From the NCBI GenBank assembly GCA_934667275.1, contig CAKULK010000013.1, positions 1 through 64,000 of the forward strand: 64,000 nt of DNA, in the 5' to 3' direction. Shown one piece after another: positions 42,741-51,966 of the stretch. The notes below the pieces were generated by a model. The model was not told where the DNA came from, searched no databases, and saw only the letters and a program-made list of their open reading frames with translations. Both the position numbers and the translations under genes were made by a program. How positions within the stretch are numbered: the stretch's first letter is position 1; the number at the start of each line of letters is the position of its first letter. This stretch comes from an uncultured Bacteroidales bacterium (lineage in GTDB: Bacteria > Bacteroidota > Bacteroidia > Bacteroidales > Paludibacteraceae).

Positions 42741-43940
42741 ATGGAAGAACTCTCGCAAATAGAATATCTTTTCCCTCGGCAGATAGACATCGCACAGTGG
42801 CTGCACCAATCGGTTGATATGCCTTTTAGCGATGAGGTGGTGGACTTCCTAAACAGTCTGTCGCAGTCGCTGTTGCACGATACGGCATGCAGAATGTATC
42901 CCGATGTAGTTACTTTTGCTTTCTTCTGCCGCCGTGCCAATATGCTAAAACAGAAAGAACTGTTTCATTCCGACAAGATACGTATGGGCAAAGGATTGGT
43001 ATTCCATATAGCGCCATCGAATGTGCCGGTCAACTTTGCCTACTCGTTAGTAACAGGATTGGTGGCGGGCAACTACAATATCGTGCGTGTATCTTCCAAG
43101 CCATTCCCGCAAGTGAATATAATAGTGCGCCATATTGAGCAAACGGCAGCGCAATATCCGGATATAGCACAGCGTATCATGATTGTGCGGTATGAGCACG
43201 AGAGCAATGCAAACGAGATATTTTCGGCACTGTGCAACCTGCGTGTGATATGGGGTGGAGATAAAACTATCGCCACACTGCGTTCCTATCCTATTCCGTC
43301 TCGCACGACGGAGATATGCTTTGCCGATAGATACTCTATTGCAGCTATCGGAGCAGATGCATTGCTCCAAGAAAATAACCTGTCGGCATTGGCGGAGAAG
43401 TTCTACAACGACACCTATCTGTTCGACCAAAATGCCTGCACCTCGCCGCACTTGATTGTATGGATTGGCGATGCAACGACCATTCAGCAAGCGAAAGACA
43501 AGTTCTGGACAGCAGTGCATGGCTATGTAGCCACACATTATCACAACTTCCAAGAAGTGCTCGCGGTCGATAAATGGACTGCTATGTGCCGCCAAGCCAT
43601 CGGAATGGATATATATCGAGTAGAAACGCAAGACAATTATATTCTGCGTGTAGAAACAGAGAACCTAACACCCGACATAGAGAAATATCGTTGCTTGGGC
43701 GGCTATTTTACGGAATATGCAACGCAACACATAGAGGATATAGCGCAGATTGTCGATGGTCGGTATCAAACATTATCGTACTACGGATTGGAGAGAGCGG
43801 ACTTGAAACAATTTGTACGCTTACAACGGCTGTCCGGTATAGATCGTATCGTTCCTGTCGGTGAAACAACGGCTTTCTCTTTTGTGTGGGATGGCTATAA
43901 TCTGATAGACCAAATGACCCGCATAGTGGATGTACAATAG
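42741..43940 (+). CDS. LuxC-like acyl-CoA/acyl-ACP reductase
   Basis: 399 residues of the LuxC (acyl-CoA reductase) family: GKGLVFHIAPSNVPVNFAYS (NADPH region), VRVSSKPFPQVN, and the acyl-enzyme Cys in FDQNACTSPHLIVW. It reduces an activated acyl group to an aldehyde. With LuxE, the AMP-ligase and the ACP it makes an aldehyde-generating module, and the transketolase pair gives that aldehyde a possible use. Confidence 0.88.
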   Translation: MEELSQIEYLFPRQIDIAQWLHQSVDMPFSDEVVDFLNSLSQSLLHDTACRMYPDVVTFAFFCRRANMLKQKELFHSDKIRMGKGLVFHIAPSNVPVNFAYSLVTGLVAGNYNIVRVSSKPFPQVNIIVRHIEQTAAQYPDIAQRIMIVRYEHESNANEIFSALCNLRVIWGGDKTIATLRSYPIPSRTTEICFADRYSIAAIGADALLQENNLSALAEKFYNDTYLFDQNACTSPHLIVWIGDATTIQQAKDKFWTAVHGYVATHYHNFQEVLAVDKWTAMCRQAIGMDIYRVETQDNYILRVETENLTPDIEKYRCLGGYFTEYATQHIEDIAQIVDGRYQTLSYYGLERADLKQFVRLQRLSGIDRIVPVGETTAFSFVWDGYNLIDQMTRIVDVQ

Positions 43941-43987
43941 ATGCGAAAGAATACAAAACTACATAGTGGCTATGAACCAAAATAGAA

Positions 43988-45133
43988 ATGAAAGAATCAA
44001 TTCGAAATATAGTACGGGAAAATAGAGATGTCATCGGTATCTTTGCACTGATGGTGAGCATTTTTGCGTATATCATGTTTGTGATAAAATGGAATAGCGA
44101 CCTACCCGCCCATGCACGCATCGCACAACAGATGCTTGAGGAACATCGGTTGTTTTCAACCAACTTCCTAATGTATTTTCTAATCAACCTGCTCACTTTC
44201 TTTACCGGTGCTAAATATCCGATGAGGGCAGTACTGGTGCTGCTTCTGGCTGCCGCCAACACCGCCAAATACACCATAGTGCGGGAAGCCTTTCGCGAAT
44301 GGACATCCTCTAAAACGGCTAAATTGGCATCTTTCTCTATGCTTTTCGTGTACATCATACCGCTGATGTATTTTCTGAAGCCGTTGGGTATTTTCCTCTC
44401 GGCAGATAATATGTATATGGGCTACTACGTCCCCAATGTTTGGCACAATTCCACCATACTGTGTATGATGCCTTTTGCCATAGCCTGCTATTTGCTGTCC
44501 GTCAAGCAGTTCAAACAGTACACCGACCGGCGCAACAAGTATATATCCCTATTTCTCGTATTAAGCGTCCTCGTCAAACCGAGTTTCTTTTTCGTGTATG
44601 TTATTGCCTACCCGATTATAATGCTGAGTCACTACGGGCTGAGTAAAACATTCTCTAAATCCTTGCTGCCATTGTTAGCCGGTGGAATCTGCCTTGTTTA
44701 TGAGTACGTAACCATATATTATAGCGGAGTGAACGACGGGAGTAGTGTCGTCATAGACATTGCGCAACTCTTTACGCTTGATTTTTGGCAATCCCATATC
44801 TTGTATTTGGTGGTATCCCTCTCTTTGCCGCTCTTATTCCTCTGCTTGTATGGTCGCACTATTGTTCGAGACCCGGAATTTTGGTTCGTCCTGATTATGT
44901 TGGTATGCGGTTTGGGCATTATGTGGTGCTGTCGGGAAACGGGACCGCGAGCCACACACGGTAACTTCGGTTGGCAAACCATTGCAACAATGTGGTTCGT
45001 CTATTTCTATATGCTCAAGACTGTCATTAATAGCGAAGTATCACCTTCGCTTCAATGGGGGGGGGCATTCGCGGAGAGTTACACTCATTATATTCGGATT
45101 GCACGTGATAATGGGGTTTGTATATCTGGGTAA
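43988..45133 (+). CDS. GT-C-like membrane protein, C-terminus shifted by G9 tract (probably phase variable)
   Basis: As read: 381 residues, about ten transmembrane helices, with early acidic/polar IKWNSDLPAHARIAQ typical of lipid-linked-sugar glycosyltransferases. Nine G at 45057-45065 throw the last codons out of frame (GAFAESYTHYIR...). With eight G the frame continues to a TGA at 45159-45161 and encodes another hydrophobic helix (TLIIFGLHVIMGFVYLGKF), ending 5 bp before the next ATG. That is the more natural end, so the copy here looks OFF or altered. Confidence 0.8.
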   Translation: MKESIRNIVRENRDVIGIFALMVSIFAYIMFVIKWNSDLPAHARIAQQMLEEHRLFSTNFLMYFLINLLTFFTGAKYPMRAVLVLLLAAANTAKYTIVREAFREWTSSKTAKLASFSMLFVYIIPLMYFLKPLGIFLSADNMYMGYYVPNVWHNSTILCMMPFAIACYLLSVKQFKQYTDRRNKYISLFLVLSVLVKPSFFFVYVIAYPIIMLSHYGLSKTFSKSLLPLLAGGICLVYEYVTIYYSGVNDGSSVVIDIAQLFTLDFWQSHILYLVVSLSLPLLFLCLYGRTIVRDPEFWFVLIMLVCGLGIMWCCRETGPRATHGNFGWQTIATMWFVYFYMLKTVINSEVSPSLQWGGAFAESYTHYIRIARDNGVCISG

Positions 45134-45166
45134 ATTTCTGGTTACGAAGAGTTTTTATTGATACCT

Positions 45167-45502
45167 ATGACCAAATTTGCTACATATAGTTCCCTTGTGG
45201 CAGTCAACCTGCTGTACGCGTGTGTTACTATTTTCACAAAGTACGCATCGCAGCATGTTTTTATGTCTGCCAAATACCTGCTGGGGTTGTGTGGTGCAGT
45301 CGGTGTGATGGGTATATATGCCGTGTGTTGGCAACAGATACTCCGGCGAGTTGAACTCAGCACCGCCTATATGTTCAAAGGCACAAGCCTTATATTTGTG
45401 ATGTTGTTCGCCTTTGCTCTTTTTGGCGAGCAAATCACGCTCAATAACATCATCGGGGCGTGCGTCATCATTGTGGGAATTGTCCTGTATGCTGAGAAAT
45501 AA
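45167..45502 (+). CDS. Small EmrE/ArnE-like transporter subunit
   Basis: 111 residues, four transmembrane helices with family signatures YMFKGTSLIFVMLFAFALFGE and a GIVLYAEK end. The ATG at 45167 is preferred to an in-frame TTG at 45158, which would overlap the ON-frame end of the previous gene. Tandem pairs like ArnE/ArnF flip undecaprenyl-phosphate sugars. The next gene is its partner. Confidence 0.85.
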   Translation: MTKFATYSSLVAVNLLYACVTIFTKYASQHVFMSAKYLLGLCGAVGVMGIYAVCWQQILRRVELSTAYMFKGTSLIFVMLFAFALFGEQITLNNIIGACVIIVGIVLYAEK

Positions 45503-45503
45503 T

Positions 45504-45839
45504 ATGTACATCGTTTTAGTCATATTATCCGTTTTTGCCGCAGCCTGCGCACAGATGCTTCTCAAGCAGGGAGCAAGAAAAAACTATACCCCGTGGTGGC
45601 GGCAGTACCTGAATATATGGGTCATCAGCGGTTATGCGGTTATGGCAGGCTGTTTGGTGCTGAACATCTTTTGCATGAGCCATAGTGTTCAAGCAAAAGA
45701 AGTAAGTACCATCGAATCACTGAGTTACCTTTTCGTGCCGGTGCTTTCATTCTGCATCTTTCGTGAACGTATTACATGGCGCAAAATATGTGCTATTGGG
45801 ACTATAATGGTTGGAGTAATAATTTTTTTATATGAATAA
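45504..45839 (+). CDS. Small EmrE/ArnF-like transporter subunit
   Basis: 111 residues, four helices (YIVLVILSVFAAACAQMLLKQGA; AKEVSTIESLSYLFVPVLSF). The start at 45504 follows the previous stop (TAATATG). It forms a likely heterodimer with the previous gene. The early ON-frame partner glycosyltransferase and the GtrB-like synthase support a flippase role for a prenyl-phosphate sugar. Confidence 0.85.
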   Translation: MYIVLVILSVFAAACAQMLLKQGARKNYTPWWRQYLNIWVISGYAVMAGCLVLNIFCMSHSVQAKEVSTIESLSYLFVPVLSFCIFRERITWRKICAIGTIMVGVIIFLYE

Positions 45840-47292
45840 GGTGGTAAATACTAAGCAAATCTCATGGCTTTCATTACTCTTTTGGGGATTACTGATAACC
45901 TTGAATGTGCTCTTCTTGGTGTATTGGATAGGACTATCTATGAACTATTGCTTACACTATGACGATGTACACTTTATGTGGAAATTGCGTGAATATTCTA
46001 TCTTTAAATATGTGCGTGAGATGTATATGAGCAGAGGGGGAAATTTTGTGGGTTATGGAATCAATGGTATTGTCTTTTCTCTATCCAATCGGATAGGAGA
46101 TTATCATTGGTGGTCGATGTTGTTCTATACTTTAGGCGTGGCAATGACATACTTTTCGATTAAGGACTGTTTTCATAATATTGCACATTGGAAAGTATTT
46201 ATTGGGGTTTTGGCTATTTACAACGTGTATGTTTTAACAGTACCTGACTATGCAGTATTTACATGGCTTTGTGCTATGAGTTATTTTCTTTATGGTCCTG
46301 CTATATGTCTATTATTGCGCCTACTGAACAAACCTGTAATACATATTGGCGGATGGATTATCTTGTGTTTGTTAGCACTATTTTTATCAGGAACCAATGT
46401 GCCGCTTACACCTATGGTGTGGGTGTTAATGTTGGCGAATGGAATTTGGCAGTTACGTCAAGCACAATGGAATGTTCGTAGGGCATGGACTAATTATGCA
46501 ATACGTAGGATTGTGTTTGTGGCATTAGGGATGTTCGTGATATATGCCATTATGTTTATTGCACCTGGTAATTTTGCACGATTATCAGCAGGAGATGATA
46601 TGGAGCATCCTGCTAATATCTCACAATTTGCCATGGCTTGGACAAAATGTATAGTAATGTTTTTATATATGATGCTGTTCTATTTTCCATATCATTTGTT
46701 GGCGATATTATTCGGGTATCTTGCAGGGACACAAGCAAAAACGGTAATTCAACAGCGTTGGCAGTGTGTAATATGGATAATGATAGCATTTGCAGTATAT
46801 ATATGTATTGCGGTTATTCCGCTCGCATATTTGTCAAATGGTTTTGGCATCCAACGTAATTATACACAGATTGCATTCTTCTACATCTTGATGTGGTTTG
46901 CCATTGGTTATGTGTGGGGCAATCAAAGAAAAACGTACACAATATGGGTACAACGGTCCACATCAGTTGTTACACTGTTTTTGATAGCAGTAATGTGCGT
47001 AAATATACATACCGACTTCCCTATTGCCCGCAAATATAATCGTGCTCATATAGAGCGTATAGACTACCTTAATACTCTCCAACAAGAGGGACATACGAAA
47101 GAAGTGGCTGTAACTCCCTATCCGTCAACAGCCACAATAGATGCAAAATACATAGTGTTGAAAGCCTTTGGAAAGAAAACTGCCCAACAACATATTTACT
47201 ACGAATCGGATACAAATACTACTCCTAACGAATATGCTTCGCATCTGCGCAAGTTGTATGGCTGGGACTTTGATATAGTACTACAGCATTGA
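45832..47292 (+). CDS. Polytopic membrane protein, probable GT-C type transferase
   Basis: 486 residues with about eleven transmembrane helices. An early loop carries HYDDVHFMWKLREYS, with the Asp pair placed as in GT-C catalytic sites, and a C-terminal soluble region (~120 residues) follows. Resembles uncharacterised Bacteroidales membrane proteins (DUF6056-like). No homopolymer tract. It overlaps the transporter gene by 8 bp. AT-rich relative to the first half of the operon. Confidence 0.7.
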   Translation: MNKVVNTKQISWLSLLFWGLLITLNVLFLVYWIGLSMNYCLHYDDVHFMWKLREYSIFKYVREMYMSRGGNFVGYGINGIVFSLSNRIGDYHWWSMLFYTLGVAMTYFSIKDCFHNIAHWKVFIGVLAIYNVYVLTVPDYAVFTWLCAMSYFLYGPAICLLLRLLNKPVIHIGGWIILCLLALFLSGTNVPLTPMVWVLMLANGIWQLRQAQWNVRRAWTNYAIRRIVFVALGMFVIYAIMFIAPGNFARLSAGDDMEHPANISQFAMAWTKCIVMFLYMMLFYFPYHLLAILFGYLAGTQAKTVIQQRWQCVIWIMIAFAVYICIAVIPLAYLSNGFGIQRNYTQIAFFYILMWFAIGYVWGNQRKTYTIWVQRSTSVVTLFLIAVMCVNIHTDFPIARKYNRAHIERIDYLNTLQQEGHTKEVAVTPYPSTATIDAKYIVLKAFGKKTAQQHIYYESDTNTTPNEYASHLRKLYGWDFDIVLQH

Positions 47293-47311
47293 TTAATAAA
47301 TCGATATAAAT

Positions 47312-48743
47312 ATGCGCATTCCTAAACTATTTTGGATAATATTGTTGATGGTCACGCCGTGGGGCGTTTGTGAACTCATAACGTGGCTGACATTTGGACA
47401 CCATTTTTATGAAGCAATACCATTATGGAGCGATGAATTGTGTTATTGGCACGAGAGTTTATCGTTTGCTTCAGTCGGTTTGAAAATGGGATACTCTACG
47501 TTTTCTGAACATATACCGGCATGGAGTTGTTTCGGACCCCACGGCATAGGGGCTACATTACTCTATACTCCGATGGCAATGTTATGTGGCGCAAATTATG
47601 ATTTTATCACTATAACGAATTTATTATTGCTGACATTGGCACTTTTTTTCTTTAGCAGACATCTCGCTTCAAAGATTGATTTTTTATTTATAATAACATT
47701 AACCGCGATTTACCCCCCCCCTATTTTTATATTTATCAACATTAATGACAGAAGTCGCACAATATGCACTGTGCATTGGGTATGGCATTCTGTTATACAA
47801 ATATATAAAGTGTCCGTCCGCAAAATGTTTTGTAATAACCCTTATTTATGTTAGTCTGATAGCCTTTGTGCGTGTCTATTATATCATATTGCTGGTTCCT
47901 TTTTTGTTTTTACTATGCAAAACGAAGAACTGGAAAATGAGATGTCTCTACGTCTTATGCTATTGTGTATATTGTATATTTGTGTTTGCGGTAGTGTCCG
48001 CTTTAACTGCTCCATACCCCTATGGCTTTTTAGTAAATATATTCCAAGGCAATATCGCTTCTGTGCTAAAAGCCTTATGTGTGCACACCGTGAATAATAT
48101 AGGACATTTTATGTATGCCCCTGATGCTGCCCATATAGAGCAATTACAGAGGTGGTTCTATTTAGGGGTATTAGGGTATATGCTCTATAGAGGTATCAAA
48201 GCGCATTCTACAATACACGTATGTCTTGCACTGCTGTTAGGTAGTTTTTTATTGGTAATTATAGGAGCGTACGATGTGTTTGCTATGAGAGACTATCGTG
48301 TATTAGCCCCGCTGCCGTATATCGCTGTTATATTGTCTTTCTTGAGCGAAAAACATACCACATACAAAAATGCATTGAAGAATGTATTGAATGTAGGAGT
48401 ATTACTTTATTGTAGTATGATGGTTCCTTACTATTTGTATAAAGGAATGATTTGCAATCAGGCGGGGCGCTTTGCTACAATAGCAGAAATACCATTGTTG
48501 CAACAAATACCCTTTAATAAGAATACTGATAATAATTTTGATAATACACTACTGATGCCTTTTGATAAACTGACATCAGATATTGTTATGAACATTCCTG
48601 CAGGGATTGGCATTTCAATTATGGATAGTAAGCCTGTCTCTGCATATCAATCACAATATATCTTGCTGGGAGATAATCAAGATTTGGCAGAGTATCATCT
48701 TGTACTGGACAATGGTGAACTATTTTTATATCAAAGGAACTAA
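47312..48743 (+). pseudogene. GT-C-like membrane protein split by a C9 tract (phase-OFF or frameshifted)
   Basis: Two frames make one protein. From 47312 the protein has a typical start (PKLFWIILLMVTPWGVCELI), WSDELCYWHES acidic loop and helices up to ...LTAIYPP, then nine C (47713-47721) shift the frame and it ends at 47854. The other frame is open from the tract to 48743 and continues as helices, with AMRDYRVLAPLPYIA. Eight C would give YPPLFLYLSTLMTEVAQY with no break, about 477 residues. Slippage in the tract is the simplest explanation; an assembly error is possible. Confidence 0.8.
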
Positions 48744-48792
48744 CCATGTATGGTACAATAAAACGTATAGAATAATTTAAATAGGTTGTAGT

Positions 48793-49983
48793 ATGAATAT
48801 CCCTTTTAATAAACCGCATCTTACGGGCAAAGAAGCCCATTATATGTATCAGGCTGTGTTCGATGGCAAGTTATCGGGCAACGGTGAGTTTACTAAACGC
48901 TGTCAGCACTTTATGGAGCAAAAATATGGTTTCCGTAAGTGCTTGCTTACCACCTCCTGCACCGACGCACTCGAGATGGCGGCATTGCTGTGCGAACTGC
49001 ACCCGGGTGACGAGGTCATCGTACCGAGTTATACCTTTGTTTCTTCGGCGCTGGCATTTGTACGCGAAGGCGCAAAGATTGTCTTTGCTGACTCTATGAA
49101 GCGCAACCCGAATATCGATGCAGAACAATTGGAATCCCTTATTACCCCGCGTACAAAAGTCATCGTACCCGTCCATTATGCGGGTGTAGCGTGCGATATG
49201 GATCGTATTATGGATATTGCCAATCGCCACAATCTCATTGTGGTAGAAGATGCGGCACAGGCGATTGATAGTTACTATATTTCGCCCCGTACAGGGGAGA
49301 AACGTGCATTGGGTACCATCGGTCATTTGTCAGCATTCTCGTTCCACGAGACAAAGAATATCATCTCCGGCGAGGGGGGTATGCTGGGTATCAATGACGA
49401 ACGTTTTATCCGCCGTGCAGAAATCATTTGGGAAAAAGGCACCAACCGCGCCGAGTTCTTCCGTGGCGAAGTAAACAAATACGGTTGGGTGGATACAGGT
49501 TCTTCGTTCCTGCCAAGCGAGGTGGTGTCTGCGTTCCTGTGGGCACAACTCGAAGATATGGATAACATCCAAAACAAGCGCAAGCACCTGTGGCAAATAT
49601 ACTATGAGTGCCTATCCCCCCTCGTGCGGGGTCCCCATAAGCCAGTTGGCGCAATGGGGTGCTGTCTTGAGGGTGTTGGGGGAGTTTTACCCGATCTCCC
49701 CTCGTATGCCACCAACAATGCACACATGTTCTACCTTGTGTGTCGTAATCTCGAAGAGCGTACCGCATTGATTAAACGGCTCAAAGAAAACGGCGTTCTG
49801 GCAGTATTCCACTATCTGAGCCTCCATAGCAGCCCATACTATGCACCAAAACACGATGGGCGTGCCCTGCCCGAGTGCGACCGCTATGCCGATTGCTTGG
49901 TACGTCTGCCTATGTACTACGACCTCACCGAAGACGAAGTACATACTATCTGCCAAATCATCACCGACTTTTTCGCTCACTAA
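48793..49983 (+). CDS. WecE-type dTDP-4-amino-4,6-dideoxyhexose aminotransferase, with inserted loop
   Basis: 396 residues, DegT/WecE fold. PLP-linked Lys in SFHETKNIISGEGGM, VVEDAAQAIDSYY, VPSYTFVSSALAF, and C-terminal ATNNAHMFYLVC. Compared with the usual family sequence there are ~25 extra residues before SYATNNAHM (LVRGPHKPVGAMG, GVGGVLPDLP), encoded by GC-rich palindromic DNA at about 49612-49695. The frame is open. It makes an amino-dideoxy sugar for the glycan. A terminator follows. Confidence 0.93.
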   Translation: MNIPFNKPHLTGKEAHYMYQAVFDGKLSGNGEFTKRCQHFMEQKYGFRKCLLTTSCTDALEMAALLCELHPGDEVIVPSYTFVSSALAFVREGAKIVFADSMKRNPNIDAEQLESLITPRTKVIVPVHYAGVACDMDRIMDIANRHNLIVVEDAAQAIDSYYISPRTGEKRALGTIGHLSAFSFHETKNIISGEGGMLGINDERFIRRAEIIWEKGTNRAEFFRGEVNKYGWVDTGSSFLPSEVVSAFLWAQLEDMDNIQNKRKHLWQIYYECLSPLVRGPHKPVGAMGCCLEGVGGVLPDLPSYATNNAHMFYLVCRNLEERTALIKRLKENGVLAVFHYLSLHSSPYYAPKHDGRALPECDRYADCLVRLPMYYDLTEDEVHTICQIITDFFAH

Positions 49984-50005
49984 TCATACACACCTACCGA
50001 TTTAT

Positions 50006-50041
50006 AAGAGGCTGTCTAACAAGCGTAGGCGGCCTCTTTTT
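50006..50041 (+). terminator. Terminator of the glycan operon
   Basis: AAGAGGC (50006-50012) pairs with GCCTCTT (50032-50038), followed by T residues to 50041. Confidence 0.7.
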
Positions 50042-50048
50042 ATACATT

Positions 50049-50080
50049 GTTGCATATACGCACTTTTTTTCGTAACTTTG
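50049..50080 (+). promoter_or_regulatory. Promoter of the 50107 gene
   Basis: GTTG (50049-50052), 20 nt, TAACTTTG (50073-50080), 26 bp before the ATG. Confidence 0.75.
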
Positions 50081-50106
50081 CGGGATACAAATAATTTATA
50101 TAGTTT

Positions 50107-51213
50107 ATGAAAAATTACATAGACTTCAGTATGGACGTTGTGTCTAATGCTGTTCAAAAAAGTTTCATTCAACAAGAGTACAAAGAGAACATTGTCTTTC
50201 AGTGGCTCAAACGACCATGTTTGATTTGCGGCAAAAACTCAAAAGTATTGTCGCAAGAGAGTTTGTTCTACATCTGTTTCCGGTTGTTGGACACCTTGAA
50301 GCAATGCGATGACCTTACAGATTGTCAGGTACAAAGCGAGATGCAATGTGTTCCCTATGAAATAGAACGGCTTATACCGGAAAGTATATATGACAATAGT
50401 TATTACTGTGCGTCAGAAAGAATGTTTGCAATATTCACCTTACACACATTATTGTGTATGCTCGAAACCGACGAAGCCGCCACATTAGCCCGATATTTGG
50501 AACAAGATACGGAATATCTCATGAGGAAAACCCTGTTGGAACGATCGTATTTCTCTATCTACAATGATATTATGAACACATTGACCAAAGAATCCCCCAT
50601 CTACCAACGGAGTGCCCAGATTATGCAAAGCACCGATTATTGCGAAACCGACGAAACACATCTGATTGACTATGTACAAAAGTATATGCTATCACCACAA
50701 CGGATTTCGGAGGAAATCGCCAACCTGTCGGCTCTGAATCATAGCGAAGGGGACCACCATATAGGACAAACGGAGAAGAACAACAAGGAGTTGGAACAAC
50801 TTCGAGCACAAATCAAGACACTCGAAGAATCATTGCAGCAGAAAGACGAAGAAATAGCGGCTCTGCGCGAAGAAATAGAGACCACCGCCAAATCGGTAGA
50901 GGGCTATATACAAATAGAAAGCAAGTGTAAATCAAAAGTTGCTGCCATTTTGTCGGCCATGTACTATGCCAACTATTTCCACGGCGTAAACCTATCCGAC
51001 AAAGACCAAGCGGTAACACATATTCTCAAACACGGTTTCAACTATTCCACCAAGAGTGAACCGCAGTTGGTTAGTACCTATGTTCGCAATGGAGGTAATT
51101 TGGAAAACCTCAAACATGACCTCCAAAACACGATAACATTGCAGTTGGACGATGCTTTGAACAATTTGACCTGCATACAAAAAGTTAGAACCAAGAAAGA
51201 CGGAAACAACTGA
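50107..51213 (+). CDS. Unrecognised protein with central coiled coil
   Basis: 368 residues, no family recognised. Residues ~30-45 hold CLICGK, and an acidic helical region follows. Residues ~220-265 are a clear coiled coil (LEQLRAQIKTLEESLQQKD, EEIAALREEIE). The last ~100 residues (SKVAAILSAMYYANYF, DQAVTHILKHG) are helical and resemble C-terminal regions of Bacteroides proteins of unknown function. No signal peptide or membrane helix. It stands alone between the glycan terminator and a terminator at 51.3 kb. Confidence 0.75.
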   Translation: MKNYIDFSMDVVSNAVQKSFIQQEYKENIVFQWLKRPCLICGKNSKVLSQESLFYICFRLLDTLKQCDDLTDCQVQSEMQCVPYEIERLIPESIYDNSYYCASERMFAIFTLHTLLCMLETDEAATLARYLEQDTEYLMRKTLLERSYFSIYNDIMNTLTKESPIYQRSAQIMQSTDYCETDETHLIDYVQKYMLSPQRISEEIANLSALNHSEGDHHIGQTEKNNKELEQLRAQIKTLEESLQQKDEEIAALREEIETTAKSVEGYIQIESKCKSKVAAILSAMYYANYFHGVNLSDKDQAVTHILKHGFNYSTKSEPQLVSTYVRNGGNLENLKHDLQNTITLQLDDALNNLTCIQKVRTKKDGNN

Positions 51214-51292
51214 TAATCAACAACTTCTGATTTATTTTTCTTTTACCTAAAAAGTACGTCTAATTTTTAATCGGCAGATTTGCCGTACCTTT

Positions 51293-51325
51293 GCACTCGA
51301 AAAAATCAATTCGAGTGCTTTTTTT
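51293..51325 (+). terminator. Rho-independent terminator overlapping a promoter-like box
   Basis: GCACTCGAA (51293-51301) pairs with TTCGAGTGC (51310-51318), then seven T (51319-51325). A TACCTTTG box ends at 51293, the first base of the stem, without a good -33 element. Confidence 0.85.
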
Positions 51326-51371
51326 ATAGTACCCATTGAACAACCAAAATACTTAAAAGATTGCATTTTAT

Positions 51372-51809
51372 ATGAAAGTTGCATTTATACCACCAATCGA
51401 TTATTGCATAGGCAAAGTATCCATGAAGTCGGAATTCTATTTCCGGCGCAACAAATACGGCAAAGTGTTCGTACAGCGTTGTCCCCGACGGCTATCGGAG
51501 AAACAAAAGGCATGGAACAAACAGTTTGCTCGCCTGTACGCAGGCAGACATCATTATCCGGGAAATCGGTCGAAACGGGTTCTGCGTATGCAGACACTCC
51601 CCAAAAAGCAGATACGGGGTATCATGCAAGGAAAACAAAGCGTACAACAATACATGGAGCGCAACAGCGCACATACTGCTACGCCAACCCGTCCCACCAC
51701 TGCTGTACCAACTCCCACGACGGGCAAACCTGCGGCAGCCAAACCTATTATACAACCACCCCGACCTACGCCCCCCGACAAATCGGACGGCATAGCCGAC
51801 ACCACATAA
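51372..51809 (+). CDS. Small basic protein, first of three paralogues
   Basis: 145 residues. The N-terminal part (FIPPIDYCIGKVSMKSEFYFRR, CPRRLSEKQKAWNK) resembles the proteins at 51967 and 52293. The C-terminal ~50 residues are Thr/Pro/Ala-rich (TATPTRPTTAVPTPTTGKP) and likely disordered. An overlapping frame (51404-51916) is open but lacks the paralogous pattern, so I reject it. Function unknown. Confidence 0.6.
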   Translation: MKVAFIPPIDYCIGKVSMKSEFYFRRNKYGKVFVQRCPRRLSEKQKAWNKQFARLYAGRHHYPGNRSKRVLRMQTLPKKQIRGIMQGKQSVQQYMERNSAHTATPTRPTTAVPTPTTGKPAAAKPIIQPPRPTPPDKSDGIADTT

Positions 51810-51966
51810 CGGATATATCTGCAAACAACTCTAATCTATACGAATATGAGTATCACATCTATACATGCGCCACCGCTGTGCGCTTACCACCCACAAAGTC
51901 GTCTATCGAGAGATGACTAAACAAACAACAACAAACAGTTTTTAACAATGATAAATTTTTACGAAT

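Noticed and set aside
49374..49379. G6 tract in the WecE-type gene as a switch
   Set aside because: Encodes the conserved Gly-rich SGEGGM motif and is short.
51404..51916. 170-residue frame overlapping the first small paralogue
   Set aside because: It lacks the motif shared by the other two paralogues; the 51372 frame has it.
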